Below, piece by piece: positions 48,114-59,982 of a stretch of 64,000 bases of DNA (position 1 is its first letter; every line of letters begins with the position of its first letter). The DNA is taken from positions 1,177,418 through 1,241,417 of the forward strand of contig KB722739.1 in the NCBI GenBank assembly GCA_000349905.1, read 5' to 3'. The notes under the pieces are model-generated. The model worked only from the letters and a program-made list of their open reading frames with translations, ran no database searches and had not been told where the DNA came from. The stretch comes from Volvariella volvacea V23 (Eukaryota; Basidiomycota; Agaricomycetes; Agaricales; Pluteaceae). Position numbers and translations under genes: made by a program.

Positions 48114-50023
48114 TCAACGAACCAAAGGCATGTGACTTGAAAATTGTGGATCTTGGAAGTTATCCATGTCTGGAGTTCCTGAAGAACTGGGAGCCGTCCA
48201 CGATCTCCCGTGTCTCCTCTTCATCTTGGAGACCCACTTCTTGTATAGTTTGCGATATTCAACCGCTGCTTCATGCCGCTCTGAATTTAACCTGTGCATG
48301 TAATGGCTACAAGTCAAAATAAAATCCAGTCAGTAGTTGAATGTCTATGTCAGGGGCATTAGTTACCTGACCGATGTAAGAACCTCTCTGTAGGTTGGTG
48401 CTGGGTTTTGATCTAGCCAGGGCGTGAGGTTAGAAGAGCGTCACAATCAAACGACATACATAGGAGGTCCACTAATGCCTTATTAAAATGGAAATGAGTC
48501 GGTAGTATATAAAAGCATAGGCGTAACATACGAACCTGAGTCATTGATTTGCCTTCTCTATTCTCCCATGAGTCTTGGGAGTCGTCAGCGGACGAAAGGC
48601 AAACCTTGTGAAGTAATTAAGGACAGTTTTTGGGTATATTCGTGTGATTTTCGTACCACATTCGCGAGAAGAGGACTTTCTAGCTCTTGCTCTCTACACC
48701 AACCGTCGCAGGGGAACATAGATACGACAGTAGGCGAAAGACACATTCGACCAAAATATACTTCGGGCTCTTCCTGTTGGCGACCATTTTCTAGTATTTG
48801 CGATATGCTCCTTGAGAGGGGGGCTGGCTCAAGAATGGCTAGTACCGGAGAAGTCAGAATGGGTGGATCTGAGGTACAGAATAACAAGTCCTATCCTACC
48901 TGCATCTTGTCGGACTGGGAATGTGCGTGAGTAATTCAAGTTTTGTGGTTGGGCTACTTGCTTACCAACATCGTGCCATTTTGTCTTGGTTGCACGGAAA
49001 CCCTTCGATACCCATGGAACATATACTCGGTTGCATTTCATATGCTCCAAATCTTCAAATAGATCAGCACAATATACAGCAGAATAGGCGCGCTGCATCT
49101 TACCAAGCATTGATCCGGAGTGGCATGCATCTATAATAGCCTAGTGTTCACTGTTAGGCATCGTAGCATACCTCAATATCACAAGACGAACCACTAATGT
49201 CGCTCCGGGAGGTAAACAATCAACCAATATGTCTCGGAGCCACTAGTACTTATATTAACACCTTCGCGCTTCAAACTTCAGAAGGGGAAGAACTTACATC
49301 GTCCATGACAACATCTCGTGGTTTGAAAATATACTCTGGGTCGTCAGGCGCGTCCACGGGAAGGAGAGCTAAACATACAGCAAGACTCGTCAGCTTGGTT
49401 CACCAGAACTAAGAGTCCGTACCCTCGTCGAGCCCGTCCTCTTCCGTTCCGTCTTTATTCTCGATTTGTGTTCCGTGCCCGGCGTCTATACCTGATCAGA
49501 TAGAACCACAAAATTTACAGAGGGATGGTACAGACAATGAAACACGAATTGATCGCCCGGTTTGGCATCCTCGACTAGAAGCTGTATTTGTTCCATCTAC
49601 GGGAGACCTGTTTGACGTTGCACGGAGATCGGATAACGTGATTATCTGACCATGTTGGCACGGGTAGGAGGTATGTCCCCCTCGTATCCCGTATCTCTCA
49701 TGACCACCACATCGTTCGGGTCGTAGTTGTACACGTCTAGAGAAAGGAAAGGGGGAGTTTGAAAGCACAATGCAAACACAGCATTGCGGTTGAGCGATGG
49801 CGAAGGAAACATCAGCCATTCGTTTGTACGTAAATGGCTTAGGGCGAGACTCACCGACGAGCATGTGCCTCATGCTCTCAACGTCGTTATGGGGTCCTTT
49901 TAGACTCCCCGCCTCTCCCCTCCCATATGTAATGCCTATCAGCAGTGCCTTTCGTTTCTTCGGTCGCGACGAGGAACCAGATAACACATTCGGTATCAAA
50001 AGCGATGATAAGATCGGCGGCAT
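48114..50023 (-). CDS. Metacaspase (caspase-fold peptidase C14)
   Basis: Cysteine peptidase cleaving after Arg/Lys, linked in fungi to protein quality control and cell death. Exons: 50023-49855, 49736-49651, 49596-49536, 49485-49423, 49368-49298, 49242-49192, 49140-49104, about 49052-48970, about 48890-48657, 48604-48536, 48478-48460, 48412-48367 and 48306-48114, giving about 393 residues. The core opens KKRKALLIGITYG and continues GPHNDVESMRHML. The catalytic His lies in FHYAGHGTQ (His109), formed across a splice; NKDGTEEDGLDEALLPVD follows; the catalytic Cys lies in AIIDACHSGS (Cys173). The C-terminal SSADDSQDSWE, GKSMTQALVDLL and PTYREVL blocks are typical. The junction between the exons ending 48970 and starting 48890 is uncertain, since the only in-frame donor found is GTTGGT. 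No long Pro/Gln prodomain precedes the core. Two introns start GTTCGT. Confidence 0.87.
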
Positions 50024-53000
50024 GGCGGCCTTGTTTATGGAGTGAACGCAGCGAGTCGGGGATTAAGGTATGCAAGATCGTCGAAGGGGGGACTCGTATT
50101 TATCCTGACAAAGAGCAGTGCTTCGGTCCTTGGATACTGGGTCAACGTGAGTACGAATGAGGTCATGAAATGAGCATACCTCAAGCACTCCTGATTAAGC
50201 GATGTTCGACGTTCGAATGCTGTTGACTTCAGTGCACTGCACTAGGTACTGGTCGAGGAGCGCGACAACGCGTGGTGGTAGAAGCAGTGCAAGGACAGAT
50301 GTATCATGGCGCTTAGGCATAGGCACATCCGTCATTGTCGGCATCCCCCAGATTGGCGCCGAAATCAAATGTTTTGACGAAAAACATGGGAAGAGCGCGG
50401 GTGCCTGACATGCAAGTCAGTACTGAGTTCCCATCTACCGCAGTACCCAGAAGGCATCTGCAATCCTGCATAACACACTGGTCAAACACTCTTAGGAGTC
50501 TCCATATCTGCAAGCAACAACAGATATTGTCTTTTGCGGCACCTTGACTCCGTTGCGCCCTAGTTTTTGGCCGGGTGGGGAGGCATCGGTGAATGGATTG
50601 GAACTATGGCCGTGCCTTCGCCGAACTTCAAATGATTGGAATCTGGTTGGATCCCGGTGCGCTTGTCACTAAAGTCGGTAATCAAGCTATGAGCGTTTGG
50701 GGTCCTGCTGGTCTACAGGTACCACACAGATGTAGGAGCGCTATTGTGACACGTAGGTCCACGAGTGCCAAACTAGTTCTCTTTGTAACAAGCTAACAAG
50801 GCTTGATCTGCAGGAATTTGGTCCGAGTGCCATAATGCAGCCCTCAACAACGTGACTACTGCCGTGCTGCTGTTTAAAGCTGTTGTGACCCTTTGAACAC
50901 CGTCTATCAACATCGCCTCGTTTTTTATGCCCTTTTGTCCATTCCATCTTGATCTCTACATCCTAAATGCCTCATACTCTACAGAGTCGCACCTCCTGTC
51001 GAGCTTCGCAACACCATTGGCCGAAAGCATATCGAGACTTTACGCCTTGTCACCAGTATCCAGAAATCCAGCACAGGGGATCGTGTTCATGACTCGACAG
51101 TCCTAATCATACTCGCAGCCTCTTGCTCGACCGAACCAAGGCAACACGCGGCTCGCTCTGCCTAATACCAAAGCTGTATTCTCCATATCGGCAGCTTGAC
51201 AACCCTCTTTGAAATGGAACGCAATTATCTTTCTCTACCGATCCGCTGGTCTGCGAGGACAAGTTGAGGTGGAGTGGAGGATAAAACACGTTTGCTCAAT
51301 CAGGTGTGTGATGAATCTTGTTTTCTTCGTTCCGCTCTATCAGCTGTAAAGAGAGCTGGCTCTAAGAAGTTTAGCGTCATAACGGCGTTTTCCTGCCAAG
51401 AGGGATCGACCAGATCCCGGCTTTCTCGCCGAGTGCTTTCATGTCCTTCGCTCGCTTTCTCTTGATTTAAGCTCTCTTTCCCCGCAGTTTATCCTTATTA
51501 TGACTGTAATGTCTCTAATCCGCGAACGTTTCATGTTTACAATTAGGCACATAGATTCTTCCATAGAAGAAGGGAGGTCAAAGGCTATGGGAGGCTATGT
51601 CGCAAACAACGCCAACACGGTTCTGTCAAAAAAGTCTTCGTGTCAATTATCCGTGGGTATTCTTGTCATATCTCAGATAGCCTCTGCAATCAATCTTCAA
51701 GACACCATCATGAACCACGAGGCATCAGTGATTACTATGCAAGTTTTAATTTGACTTTCCGCAAGCAAGGTTATGGTCTTACGTCTCTGTACGTCGTTCG
51801 TGTGCCATCTTTGCAGCATTTCCGGCCTAGAAGGGTTTGGTGCTTGCTCGGCTAGGACCGGGTCTCTATGTAGTCAAGTCACCCATTCAAAACCAAATTG
51901 GGCTCTCGTGAGACCTTACTTGATCGGCAAATCATTTTCTCCCAACTGAAGTACGTCCTCAGCCTCCTCCCTTGACTTAGCATGCACCAAAGTGCACCTT
52001 CAGAGGAAGGTTCTTCAACTTCTTGCAAAGACACTCCAGTAGGGGTGACATGTTGCACTAGTGCGTGTCCTGTACTGGGTGGTTGTACTTCTTCTCCGCA
52101 GTGAGGGAAATGATGGATTGGTCGGGGAGAGCAAGAGTTTAATTGTATGAGGTACTGTACAGCAATCAATGATACTGTATCAAGGACAAGCAATAGCAGT
52201 AAAAGTCATGACTCGTAATGAAGGTTATGTCAGTAATAGCACAGTGACATCTAAGCAACAAGATGTGAAAGTACAGCGGGAGCAAGGCGACGAAAGAGGT
52301 GTCAGAGAGTGGTTGGAATGATGGGAATAGGAGGTGAAGGCATTGTGGGCGCAAATTACAAGAAAATGCATGAGACACATTAAAGTTCAACACGACGACA
52401 CGCCATTGGTTGATGGGGTTACGAGCGCCGAAATCCAAGGAGCTGGATAAGAAATGACAAGAGGATTCTCACCCATGTCAAGTGAAAGAAAGACACAAGG
52501 GGATAAGCTGTTGAGGAGATGCCAACCTAAAGCCGCCGACGTAAAGGCCAACAAAAAAAGTTGGCAGTGTGAACGTGTTTGCAAACAACGAGAAAACAGG
52601 AGTATGGAGCTGGTTGGCCCACTTTCCCCGAGCCAGAAGACGGACAAGTCCCAAAGTCGCAGTAATCCGTGCGGCGCAGAGTTTCCAACTATAGTATGAG
52701 TGTGGGTCAAGGACACTACACGAGGCGGGCCATATGGTGCAAGGAGACCAAAAAGTGCAAGAGCCTTCTCATGGAGAGGGCCATGGAAGCACATCACCGT
52801 GTATATGGCGCAGGCGGGTAAGCACGAAGTCGGGGTGCGCCGTGGGGGATGAAAACCTTGTTTCAATCAAAAAGCAAAGTTCGTGCACATCGGTGGCGGG
52901 CAGGAGTCGAAATAGGATACTGAATAAAGCGTTCGGGGTATCTACTCTGATAGAACCAGAGATACGAGGGAGAACGAAGAACGAATAATGTAACAAGAGG

Positions 53001-53084
53001 CCATTGTCCACACCTTCCACGTAGCCTCGGGTGAAGAGGATTGAACGAAAGCATCGGGTTCGATCGGGGAGCCACGCCTCAACC
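50024..53084. other. Region without a recognised gene
   Basis: About 3 kb. A 159-codon minus-strand frame at 52387-52866 has no family resemblance or clear splice context. Other frames are short. The region may include the metacaspase promoter and the 3' UTR of the DUF6699 gene. Confidence 0.5.
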
Positions 53085-54545
53085 TCAAGTAACCTTCAAC
53101 ATCCAAACATCATCCCTTCCCTTTCCGTACCCTTCAACCTCTTTCACGAATCCCAAAAACGTATTCCTCCCCTTGAGCAGATCCACCACCCTCAATCCGC
53201 CTTTCTTCTCATCGTCGTGTGCTCGAGGGTTCTTGATAGCCCGATACCTCTTCTTGTAAGCGTCCACAATCTTCTTCTTCGTCTTCCCATCCAAAACCTC
53301 GTAGCTCTGGCGCGCTAGCGAGCACCGTAGGGCCTCGTATACGGAGATCAGCAAGTCCCAGACGGTGACATACTGCGATTTTTGCACAGAGGATGACGCA
53401 TCGCGAGATCTGCTAAGCGATCGCCCGCGTCCGGTGTTAGTCTGCTGAGGCTTGATAGTCGCATCGACAACAATTGACCATCCTGACAACTTGTTGCAAA
53501 CTATTTCCATCCTCGACACTGGTGGATTTGTGGCGGGATCCGACCACGAATAAGTCGAAACCGCCTGGTGCCGTGTTATTATTGTAGATGGGTGTAGGGT
53601 AACATCGAATTCGATTAGGGGGTTCTGGGCGTACTCTAGCATTGGGTGTAGTCGCGCTGGGACTGGAGGTACGTATGCAGGTTTTGAGGTAACAGGTGAC
53701 GCGGAAATCGGTGCAGTTGGGTGATATTGATGGATGTTCGGACTTGGGGTACGGGCACGAGCGCTGGTATGGGAATGATGAGAGCCGGCGGTTCCTGCGG
53801 TCAAGAGAGGACCATGCACAGGAGTAGTGTGAGTGGCATCTGGGATTTGGAGGTATGATGTGAGTGAACTGCTCGATTCCGCTCGGCGATGTGAAGGGGA
53901 TGAGTGTGGATGGGGAGGTGCGGTATAATGGGAGTAAGAGGGGGAACGTGAAGGTCGATGCCTCTCGCGATTGCGATTGCTCCTGGAGGAATCGTCCTTA
54001 TCGACACGATAATCATGTCTGTCATTGAGCAGGACATAGGGAGATGGTCCGGGGTGTATTGATGATGACGATGCAGATGGAGACGGAGAGTAATGCGATT
54101 GATAATCGCTATAACTCCCATACACTTGATGGCCTCGATGTAGCTTTGGATCTATAACGGATGACAGAGATGTTGTCGAAGATCGTTTTGCGTGATACAT
54201 CGGCGATACTGGGGATGCAGATGCTACATGATCCGCCCTTGAGTAAGTGCTGCCGTATGGCGCGAACGAGGAAGATGGCGCGGAATGAGAAACTACGTGA
54301 GGGGGAGGATAAAGAGGAAGCATGGGTGATGGTGTCCGAGGTGCATTGGACGAGGAGGAAGAAGTAGGTGACAGAGCTGCTGTCGTAATGGATGGCGTAT
54401 GTGGAGGAGAATGAAAGACGTTTGCCAAGGAAAATCGGACACGTTTATCGGCGCTCAAGCTCCTCCCACGACCTCTGCTCCGGCTTGTTGACAACGCGCT
54501 AGGGATTCTGGGTATCGCTGACATTCTGTTGCTTCTGGACGACAT
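53085..54545 (-). CDS. DUF6699-domain protein with long disordered N-terminus
   Basis: Intronless, 486 residues. Residues 1-300 are low-complexity, rich in Ser, Pro, His, Tyr and Arg, and probably disordered. The conserved part starts near residue 300: LHPMLEYAQNPLIEFDVTLHP, then SRMEIVCNKLSGWSIVV, a YVTVWDLLISVYEALRCSL helix, KKIVDAYKKRYRAI and VDLLKGRNTFLGFVKEV. This order (strand-rich start, TVxDLLxxIYxxLR helix, AYxxRY, hydrophobic end) is characteristic of the DUF6699 family, common in Agaricomycetes and of unknown function. An Arg/Ser-rich insertion lies before the TVWDLL helix. A relative at 59389 has only the domain. No catalytic residues can be proposed. Confidence 0.75.
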   Translation of the reverse strand: MSSRSNRMSAIPRIPSALSTSRSRGRGRSLSADKRVRFSLANVFHSPPHTPSITTAALSPTSSSSSNAPRTPSPMLPLYPPPHVVSHSAPSSSFAPYGSTYSRADHVASASPVSPMYHAKRSSTTSLSSVIDPKLHRGHQVYGSYSDYQSHYSPSPSASSSSIHPGPSPYVLLNDRHDYRVDKDDSSRSNRNRERHRPSRSPSYSHYTAPPHPHSSPSHRRAESSSSLTSYLQIPDATHTTPVHGPLLTAGTAGSHHSHTSARARTPSPNIHQYHPTAPISASPVTSKPAYVPPVPARLHPMLEYAQNPLIEFDVTLHPSTIITRHQAVSTYSWSDPATNPPVSRMEIVCNKLSGWSIVVDATIKPQQTNTGRGRSLSRSRDASSSVQKSQYVTVWDLLISVYEALRCSLARQSYEVLDGKTKKKIVDAYKKRYRAIKNPRAHDDEKKGGLRVVDLLKGRNTFLGFVKEVEGYGKGRDDVWMLKVT

Positions 54546-57500
54546 GAGGATATGTGGCTTTATATATGTGGACTTGCCGCCGGTAGTATCTCTGTTGATG
54601 ATGTGATACGTTCCTTGGAATTTGAAAATATTAATAAGGCTGATGATGACGATGTCTCGTTAGACGCCGGTTTTAACGGTATGTTGCGGTATGGAATGGG
54701 GAGACGGAGGTGCTTCCAATATGGCATGAGGTGGGCATTTTATATTTGCATGACACTACGGCCGAGGTTGCGTTATTAGGATGACCTCTCTGACGATTGG
54801 CTCCTGGGACCAGAGCGATCACATACTAAATAAAGCGCCCGAAACTCTGTTCAATGACGATAAGGGGAGGATTCATGATGGACTGGAACTTGTGACGGTT
54901 CCGCAAAAGCTACCTGGTGTCCTCGTGAATGATACTTGTCAGAGAAGTTCGGGGAGGGCATCGCCTCTGCTCGCATTTCTCTCAGGAATGCAGGAGGAAC
55001 AGATGCCCGACATGGCAAGTCTGCCCCGAGGTGAAGCGGTGCACAACAGCATGACGATGACAATATAAGGGGTGCACCGGGACACGTGTCTCCCGATATC
55101 AGACTGATTAGGAGTTATCGCGTCGTTGGTTTTGGCGCTTACCAATACGGGGAGTATCAATTGCAAAGGCGGTACCCGTCAAAAGATGAAGTAGTCGATG
55201 CCTTGAAACCTTCAAGGGTTGGCCAGTACCAATGACAAATGCCCTACAAAATAATGTCGAAGGCACCCCTCGGCCATGGAAGGTGCTAGCACCTCTGTCG
55301 TACCATTTGATGCGGCCCACGGCAAAGATATTACCGTCCATTCCTCGGTAGGCACTCGTTTCAACAGGCATTGACTTCCCGCTATCGTGGAATCCATTGC
55401 AATGACTCGGAGGCGCCATAAGGGCGGTGGGCCACGAGGCAGCCAATTTGGGTGGCTCCATGGTTATCGGAGGCCCATTCCCATGCCTCGTGGCCAGGTG
55501 CAGCCCGGCCGATACTTTCATACGATCACCCACGCGTTCTCCAAGGTGGAGTCCAAATTCTAGTTCCATTGCGCGGGAGTTCGAGAAAGACGAGCTCAAC
55601 AGTCGATCTAAAGCCTCTTCGCAAGGGTGTCACTCCATGCAGAAATTATAGCCCAACAGAACGACATGGTGTGGTGCTTACCACTTTTTACCGCAAGAGC
55701 ACTCAAGGCCTCAGTACCTCAATGCATGATCTATTTCTCCAATCCTCACCCCCACCAGCCGAAATCCCTCCTCACTACTTCCTCACTACAGCTCACAACA
55801 GCAATGACAGCATCTCCAGGCACATGTCCATCAGTGACTAGTCTATGCTTACCAATGTCGCCATTGCTCGGTGCGACGATAGCGCGCCAACCGACAATTG
55901 GACATCATAATTTTCAAACGAGAAGGTGATGAACGGCAAGCGAGCTATGATGTCACTTACCCTGGTGTCGACCTAACCGAATTGCATCACTCTTCCTCGA
56001 TTATTCTCCTTATCATTATCTCAGCACAACTCGCCCCTCTCACTCCATCGCGCTGCCTTTACCGTATTGCGTCAGCGAATAGGGATTCGGGATTGCGATA
56101 TCGATAAAAGGATATGTCGAAGAGGATGATTACAAGTGAAGAGGGTAATGCTATGTCCCCCGAGCGTTCCCGGCGTCGGTGTATTCAAATACTGAGTAGG
56201 AGGTGTCTAGTTGCGTCTCATCAAAGAGAGGCTCCTATTAGTATCAACCATCAGGAGCCATCTCCTATCCAGAGATGTGGGGAAAGGTTCATAGGGAACG
56301 ACGATGTGTGGATGGAATGGAATTTATACCGCAATCAACCCGCGATTCAGGATGTACCATCAGGATCCCGGATTACGGGAGATCACCCTTTCCAACTTGG
56401 AGTGTACAAAGTAATGGCCATAGTCGGAATGCCGACAGCACAAGAAATGAGGCACGAAACGAGGCTCATGAGTGGGTTCCATGAGGCTCTATCGTAATTC
56501 GGGGGTCCTGATTCTGGATTCTGCAGGTCTACTGGCAGTGAAGCGCGTGTTTTCTGATGATGCCGCTGATGATAGGAGACGATAGCAGACAGCCCATTGA
56601 TGATTTATCAAAGCACATACTTAGCGTCTTGACGTGCTTCCAAGAGGAAGTGCATTTGGCGCGTGTAACTAACTTGTGGTACGTACCTCCTCAGGGCTCA
56701 TCCCACTCGCATCCCCCTAATCCAGTCCAAATCCTACCTCCATTTAATAATGTGGCGCCAACACCTGAAATGGCCTTGATATCTCAAACACCCAAGACCC
56801 AGACCTCACGACATTCGTCCACCTTATCACCTCCACTCTCCCTGCAGCATCAACTTCCCGCTCGTTCACCTGTCTCTCCCCTCACTAAGCTCGAGAGTAA
56901 AATGCGCGGTCGACAAAATGACCGTACAGAAGAAAGGGGAACAAAAGAGTCGACACGGCCGATATGGAGCAAAGTATAAAGGGGAAAAAGGCACCTTATA
57001 TAATAATCGGAAGGAAGGAGCCAGTGTCGAAGGAACTGTAGGGGATTTGGTTTTTATACTATCCCACCCCCACAGTTATGACTCAGACAAAGTTAATGAA
57101 TCAATTCGTGTAGATCTTGATCAGATAAGGCGTAATATTCATATGGAGTATCTCGGGCGAAGGCGGCGAAATGGGCGTGCTAGAACCAGCTATCAGCGCT
57201 CTAGTCGCTATAATTACCATAAAATCTGTGGGCGTGAAATAGGTTGACTAACCTGATGATTATCTGAGAGTACTCAAAGGGTGTCGATTCGGTTCACTGG
57301 CATTGAGTTCTAGCGGAAATGGATTGGGAATTGAAGGTGTGAAATGCATTCAAAGAAGGGAAGCGAGAGAGAAAGGAAGTGAGGTTGAAAGAAAAGGACG
57401 AGCAGTGGTGACCGAGTCAGACTATATCTTCTATGCTGCGCCACTCGTTGTAGCACATAAATGAGATGCGTGTGCCATTACGTCTCGCCGTCTATGAATC

Positions 57501-59388
57501 AGGTCTGCAGATATTCATCGTTGGCTATTTTTTTAGTCCATCATGTCCGATTTCGGCGTTATATTTACTTACCTGACACGCACTGCTCCTCCATCGACCC
57601 TTTCTGCGACAACTCCCCTAACCACACCTTTGACCAAAAGTGCAAACCCACAAAACTCATTTTATACGTGCTAGCGACTAACGTATCCTATTTGATTCTC
57701 GAAATTGAGGAGGAAAGGGATGGTGGCGCAGTGGGAGAGTTACGGTATCAGTGGAAGAAGCATCGAATTACGATTCGGGTATCAGGAAATTTTAGAATTA
57801 CCTCTTTTAATAGACTTGGCTATTTTTTTTTGCCTCCCTTTGAAGCATTCAAGCGCATATATTAAGCAGCTCCGCCACTTATTGCAGACGAGACCAGTCG
57901 CACTGGGCTACCCCACTTCACCGGGACTCCCTATATACTACCAATGAAGGAGGCGTAGCGATGAGACAACGGGGCATTGCTGGGGATGAGATACATGAAA
58001 GAGTTGAGTTCTCTTGGCGAGTTAGTGGCGGAAGACAAAAAGTACTGGGTGAAGAAGGGAAACAAAAAACCTTGACTCACTGATAAACAAAGCGCATATA
58101 TATACCTTGGTGGCAAACACCTAAGCCTGGTCGTACTGCGCTGTCATCCTTCTAAGATGGAAGTGCAAAGTCACCGTTTCGAAGTTCACTTATGCTGCGC
58201 CACATGACTTGGATTACCCTGGTTTTGGTAGTGGGTTGTGTGCAAAAAAATTGGAAGAGGCTAAGGCGGCTGAACAGAAGTTACGCCACATCACAAAAGG
58301 GGTACTTATGTGGTTATATAGATTACAGCTCGTGAGGTGTTGGGTCGCAATGCCCCAGCCGGTCACGATGATGTATTTGTGATGACCAGTGACCCTGTTT
58401 GCTCAGTTTATAATAATTTAGCACTTGTATTTCTCTCCCTTCAGCTATAGCACAGTTCCCGGGTCCTGTCTCCATGGGCGCAATGCCTGTCTGAACAAGC
58501 TTACACATATGCATCAGCAGTAAGAAAGTTATGCCTCGCAGAAGCAGAGGGTGAAGGTGGGAGCGCGAAGGGAGGTATGACAATAAATACAATAAATGGA
58601 GCAATAAATCGATTCGCCTATTCGAATTTAATCCAATGGAGTTCTGCGCCGAGTAAGATTTGAAGTGATGGCAGTAGATTCGCCCTAAAACCGAGATCCG
58701 GTGCTCGTTACAGCATTTGTATTCATACGTGAGTAAAGACCAGTGACTTAGCAAGACTTGAGGTTTCGGAGGGGGCCGTATAAAACCCCAGACTCAAGTA
58801 TACAAAAGCCGAACTGAGCAGGTAGTTGATGAGAAATGATAAAATTGCAGGGAGCCACGAGTGGTAGCAACAATGATGATATACAGCTGAAAAAGTGAAG
58901 ATATGATCGGTGCATAACGGGTCTTATTGACGAGTCACAGAGAAGCACGTGAACAGAGAAAAAAATAAAGCGAATAGATGAAAAGCATAAAACAAAATAG
59001 GTTACGATGGCAGCTAGGGAACAGCAATAAATGTGTAAGCGTAATCTGGGAAGAGCCCGCAACCTAATACAGCAAGAGCTCCTGGACCTGAGAAATTTGA
59101 AAGGGATCTAAGTATGCGGAATCAAAAAAGAATGTAATGGAAACAAAAGGTAAATGAAAAAACTAGATTTCCTTGAACCATACCCCAATATGCGATTTTT
59201 TTTTGCAAGTAAATGGGTCGTTAAGAGTTTAGTGTGCAGCACTATATCTGTACAAAGCCGTCAAAACTCAGAATCGCACTGAGGCATTGATAGGAATGTA
59301 TATTAAAACGGTTTTTATGAATATAAATATGGCATTGAGCGTATACTTGATGAAAAGGCTCATACCAACTTCAAGATAATATAACCTT
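54546..59388. other. Long region without a recognised gene
   Basis: About 4.8 kb. Between about 55000 and 56000 the minus strand has exon-like pieces: a frame at 55108-55599, a GTAAGC donor near 55840 preceded by WRAIVAPSNGDIG, and another donor near 55963. They suggest an unrecognised or decayed multi-exon gene that could not be assembled. A TATAAAGG motif occurs near 56976. From about 57000 onward the sequence becomes AT-richer. Confidence 0.4.
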
Positions 59389-59982
59389 TTAGGCGTCGGG
59401 TTCCTGGCTGGGGATCTGGGATAAACCAGAGAATGTCGTCCGTCCGATAGCCAACAACCAATCTACTCTCTTTATCCTTGCTGCCTTCTCTGCATCGAAC
59501 ACAGCGCAGTCACCAAAAGCCTTGTACCTTTGCGTATAACATTCCACAATAATTTGTCTGAACTGTGCTGAAGGGAGTTGTACATAGCCGTCTTCGGAAG
59601 TGCATTGATGAAGTGAGCAGAAAATGCTCTCAAGGACATCTCCTACAGTGACATAGGGCTGGTGTTTGGCCCATATAGTAATCTCAGACCATGTATCTGG
59701 GAAACTTGTTTCTGCAATGACGACAGTAATACAGGGCAAAAAAAGCTCTATCGCTGGCTCACCGGGATGTACAGGAAATGAGTGACATCTGAGTGCAGCA
59801 GGGATGAATGGTGGGGGAATGGTTAAATTTAAAGAGATTGACAGAGTGCTTCTGGAACCCTCAATGCTGGGGTTAATACAGATTGGGCTAAGAGAGGGAA
59901 GTGGGATGGTTCTGGGGTGTGGCGCATGGGGCATGCTTGGTGCCATAGCTGTTGGGTCAAAAGATGATGAAGGGGGGCACAT
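59389..59982 (-). CDS. DUF6699-domain protein, short form
   Basis: Intronless, 197 residues. The first 45 residues are Pro/Ser-rich. The domain then follows the order seen at 53085: LSISLNLTIPP, IELFLPCITVVI, WSEITIWAKHQPYVTVGDVL, ESIFCSLHQC, CYTQRYKAF and VDWLLAIGRTTFSGL. Family function is unknown. It is the last recognisable gene and lies inside the AT-rich end of the window. No TATA box was identified with confidence. Confidence 0.7.
   Translation of the reverse strand: MCPPSSSFDPTAMAPSMPHAPHPRTIPLPSLSPICINPSIEGSRSTLSISLNLTIPPPFIPAALRCHSFPVHPGEPAIELFLPCITVVIAETSFPDTWSEITIWAKHQPYVTVGDVLESIFCSLHQCTSEDGYVQLPSAQFRQIIVECYTQRYKAFGDCAVFDAEKAARIKRVDWLLAIGRTTFSGLSQIPSQEPDA

Noticed and set aside
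52387..52866. 159-codon minus-strand open frame
   Set aside because: Looks superficially hydrophobic, but there is no family, no splice support and no conserved neighbour relation.
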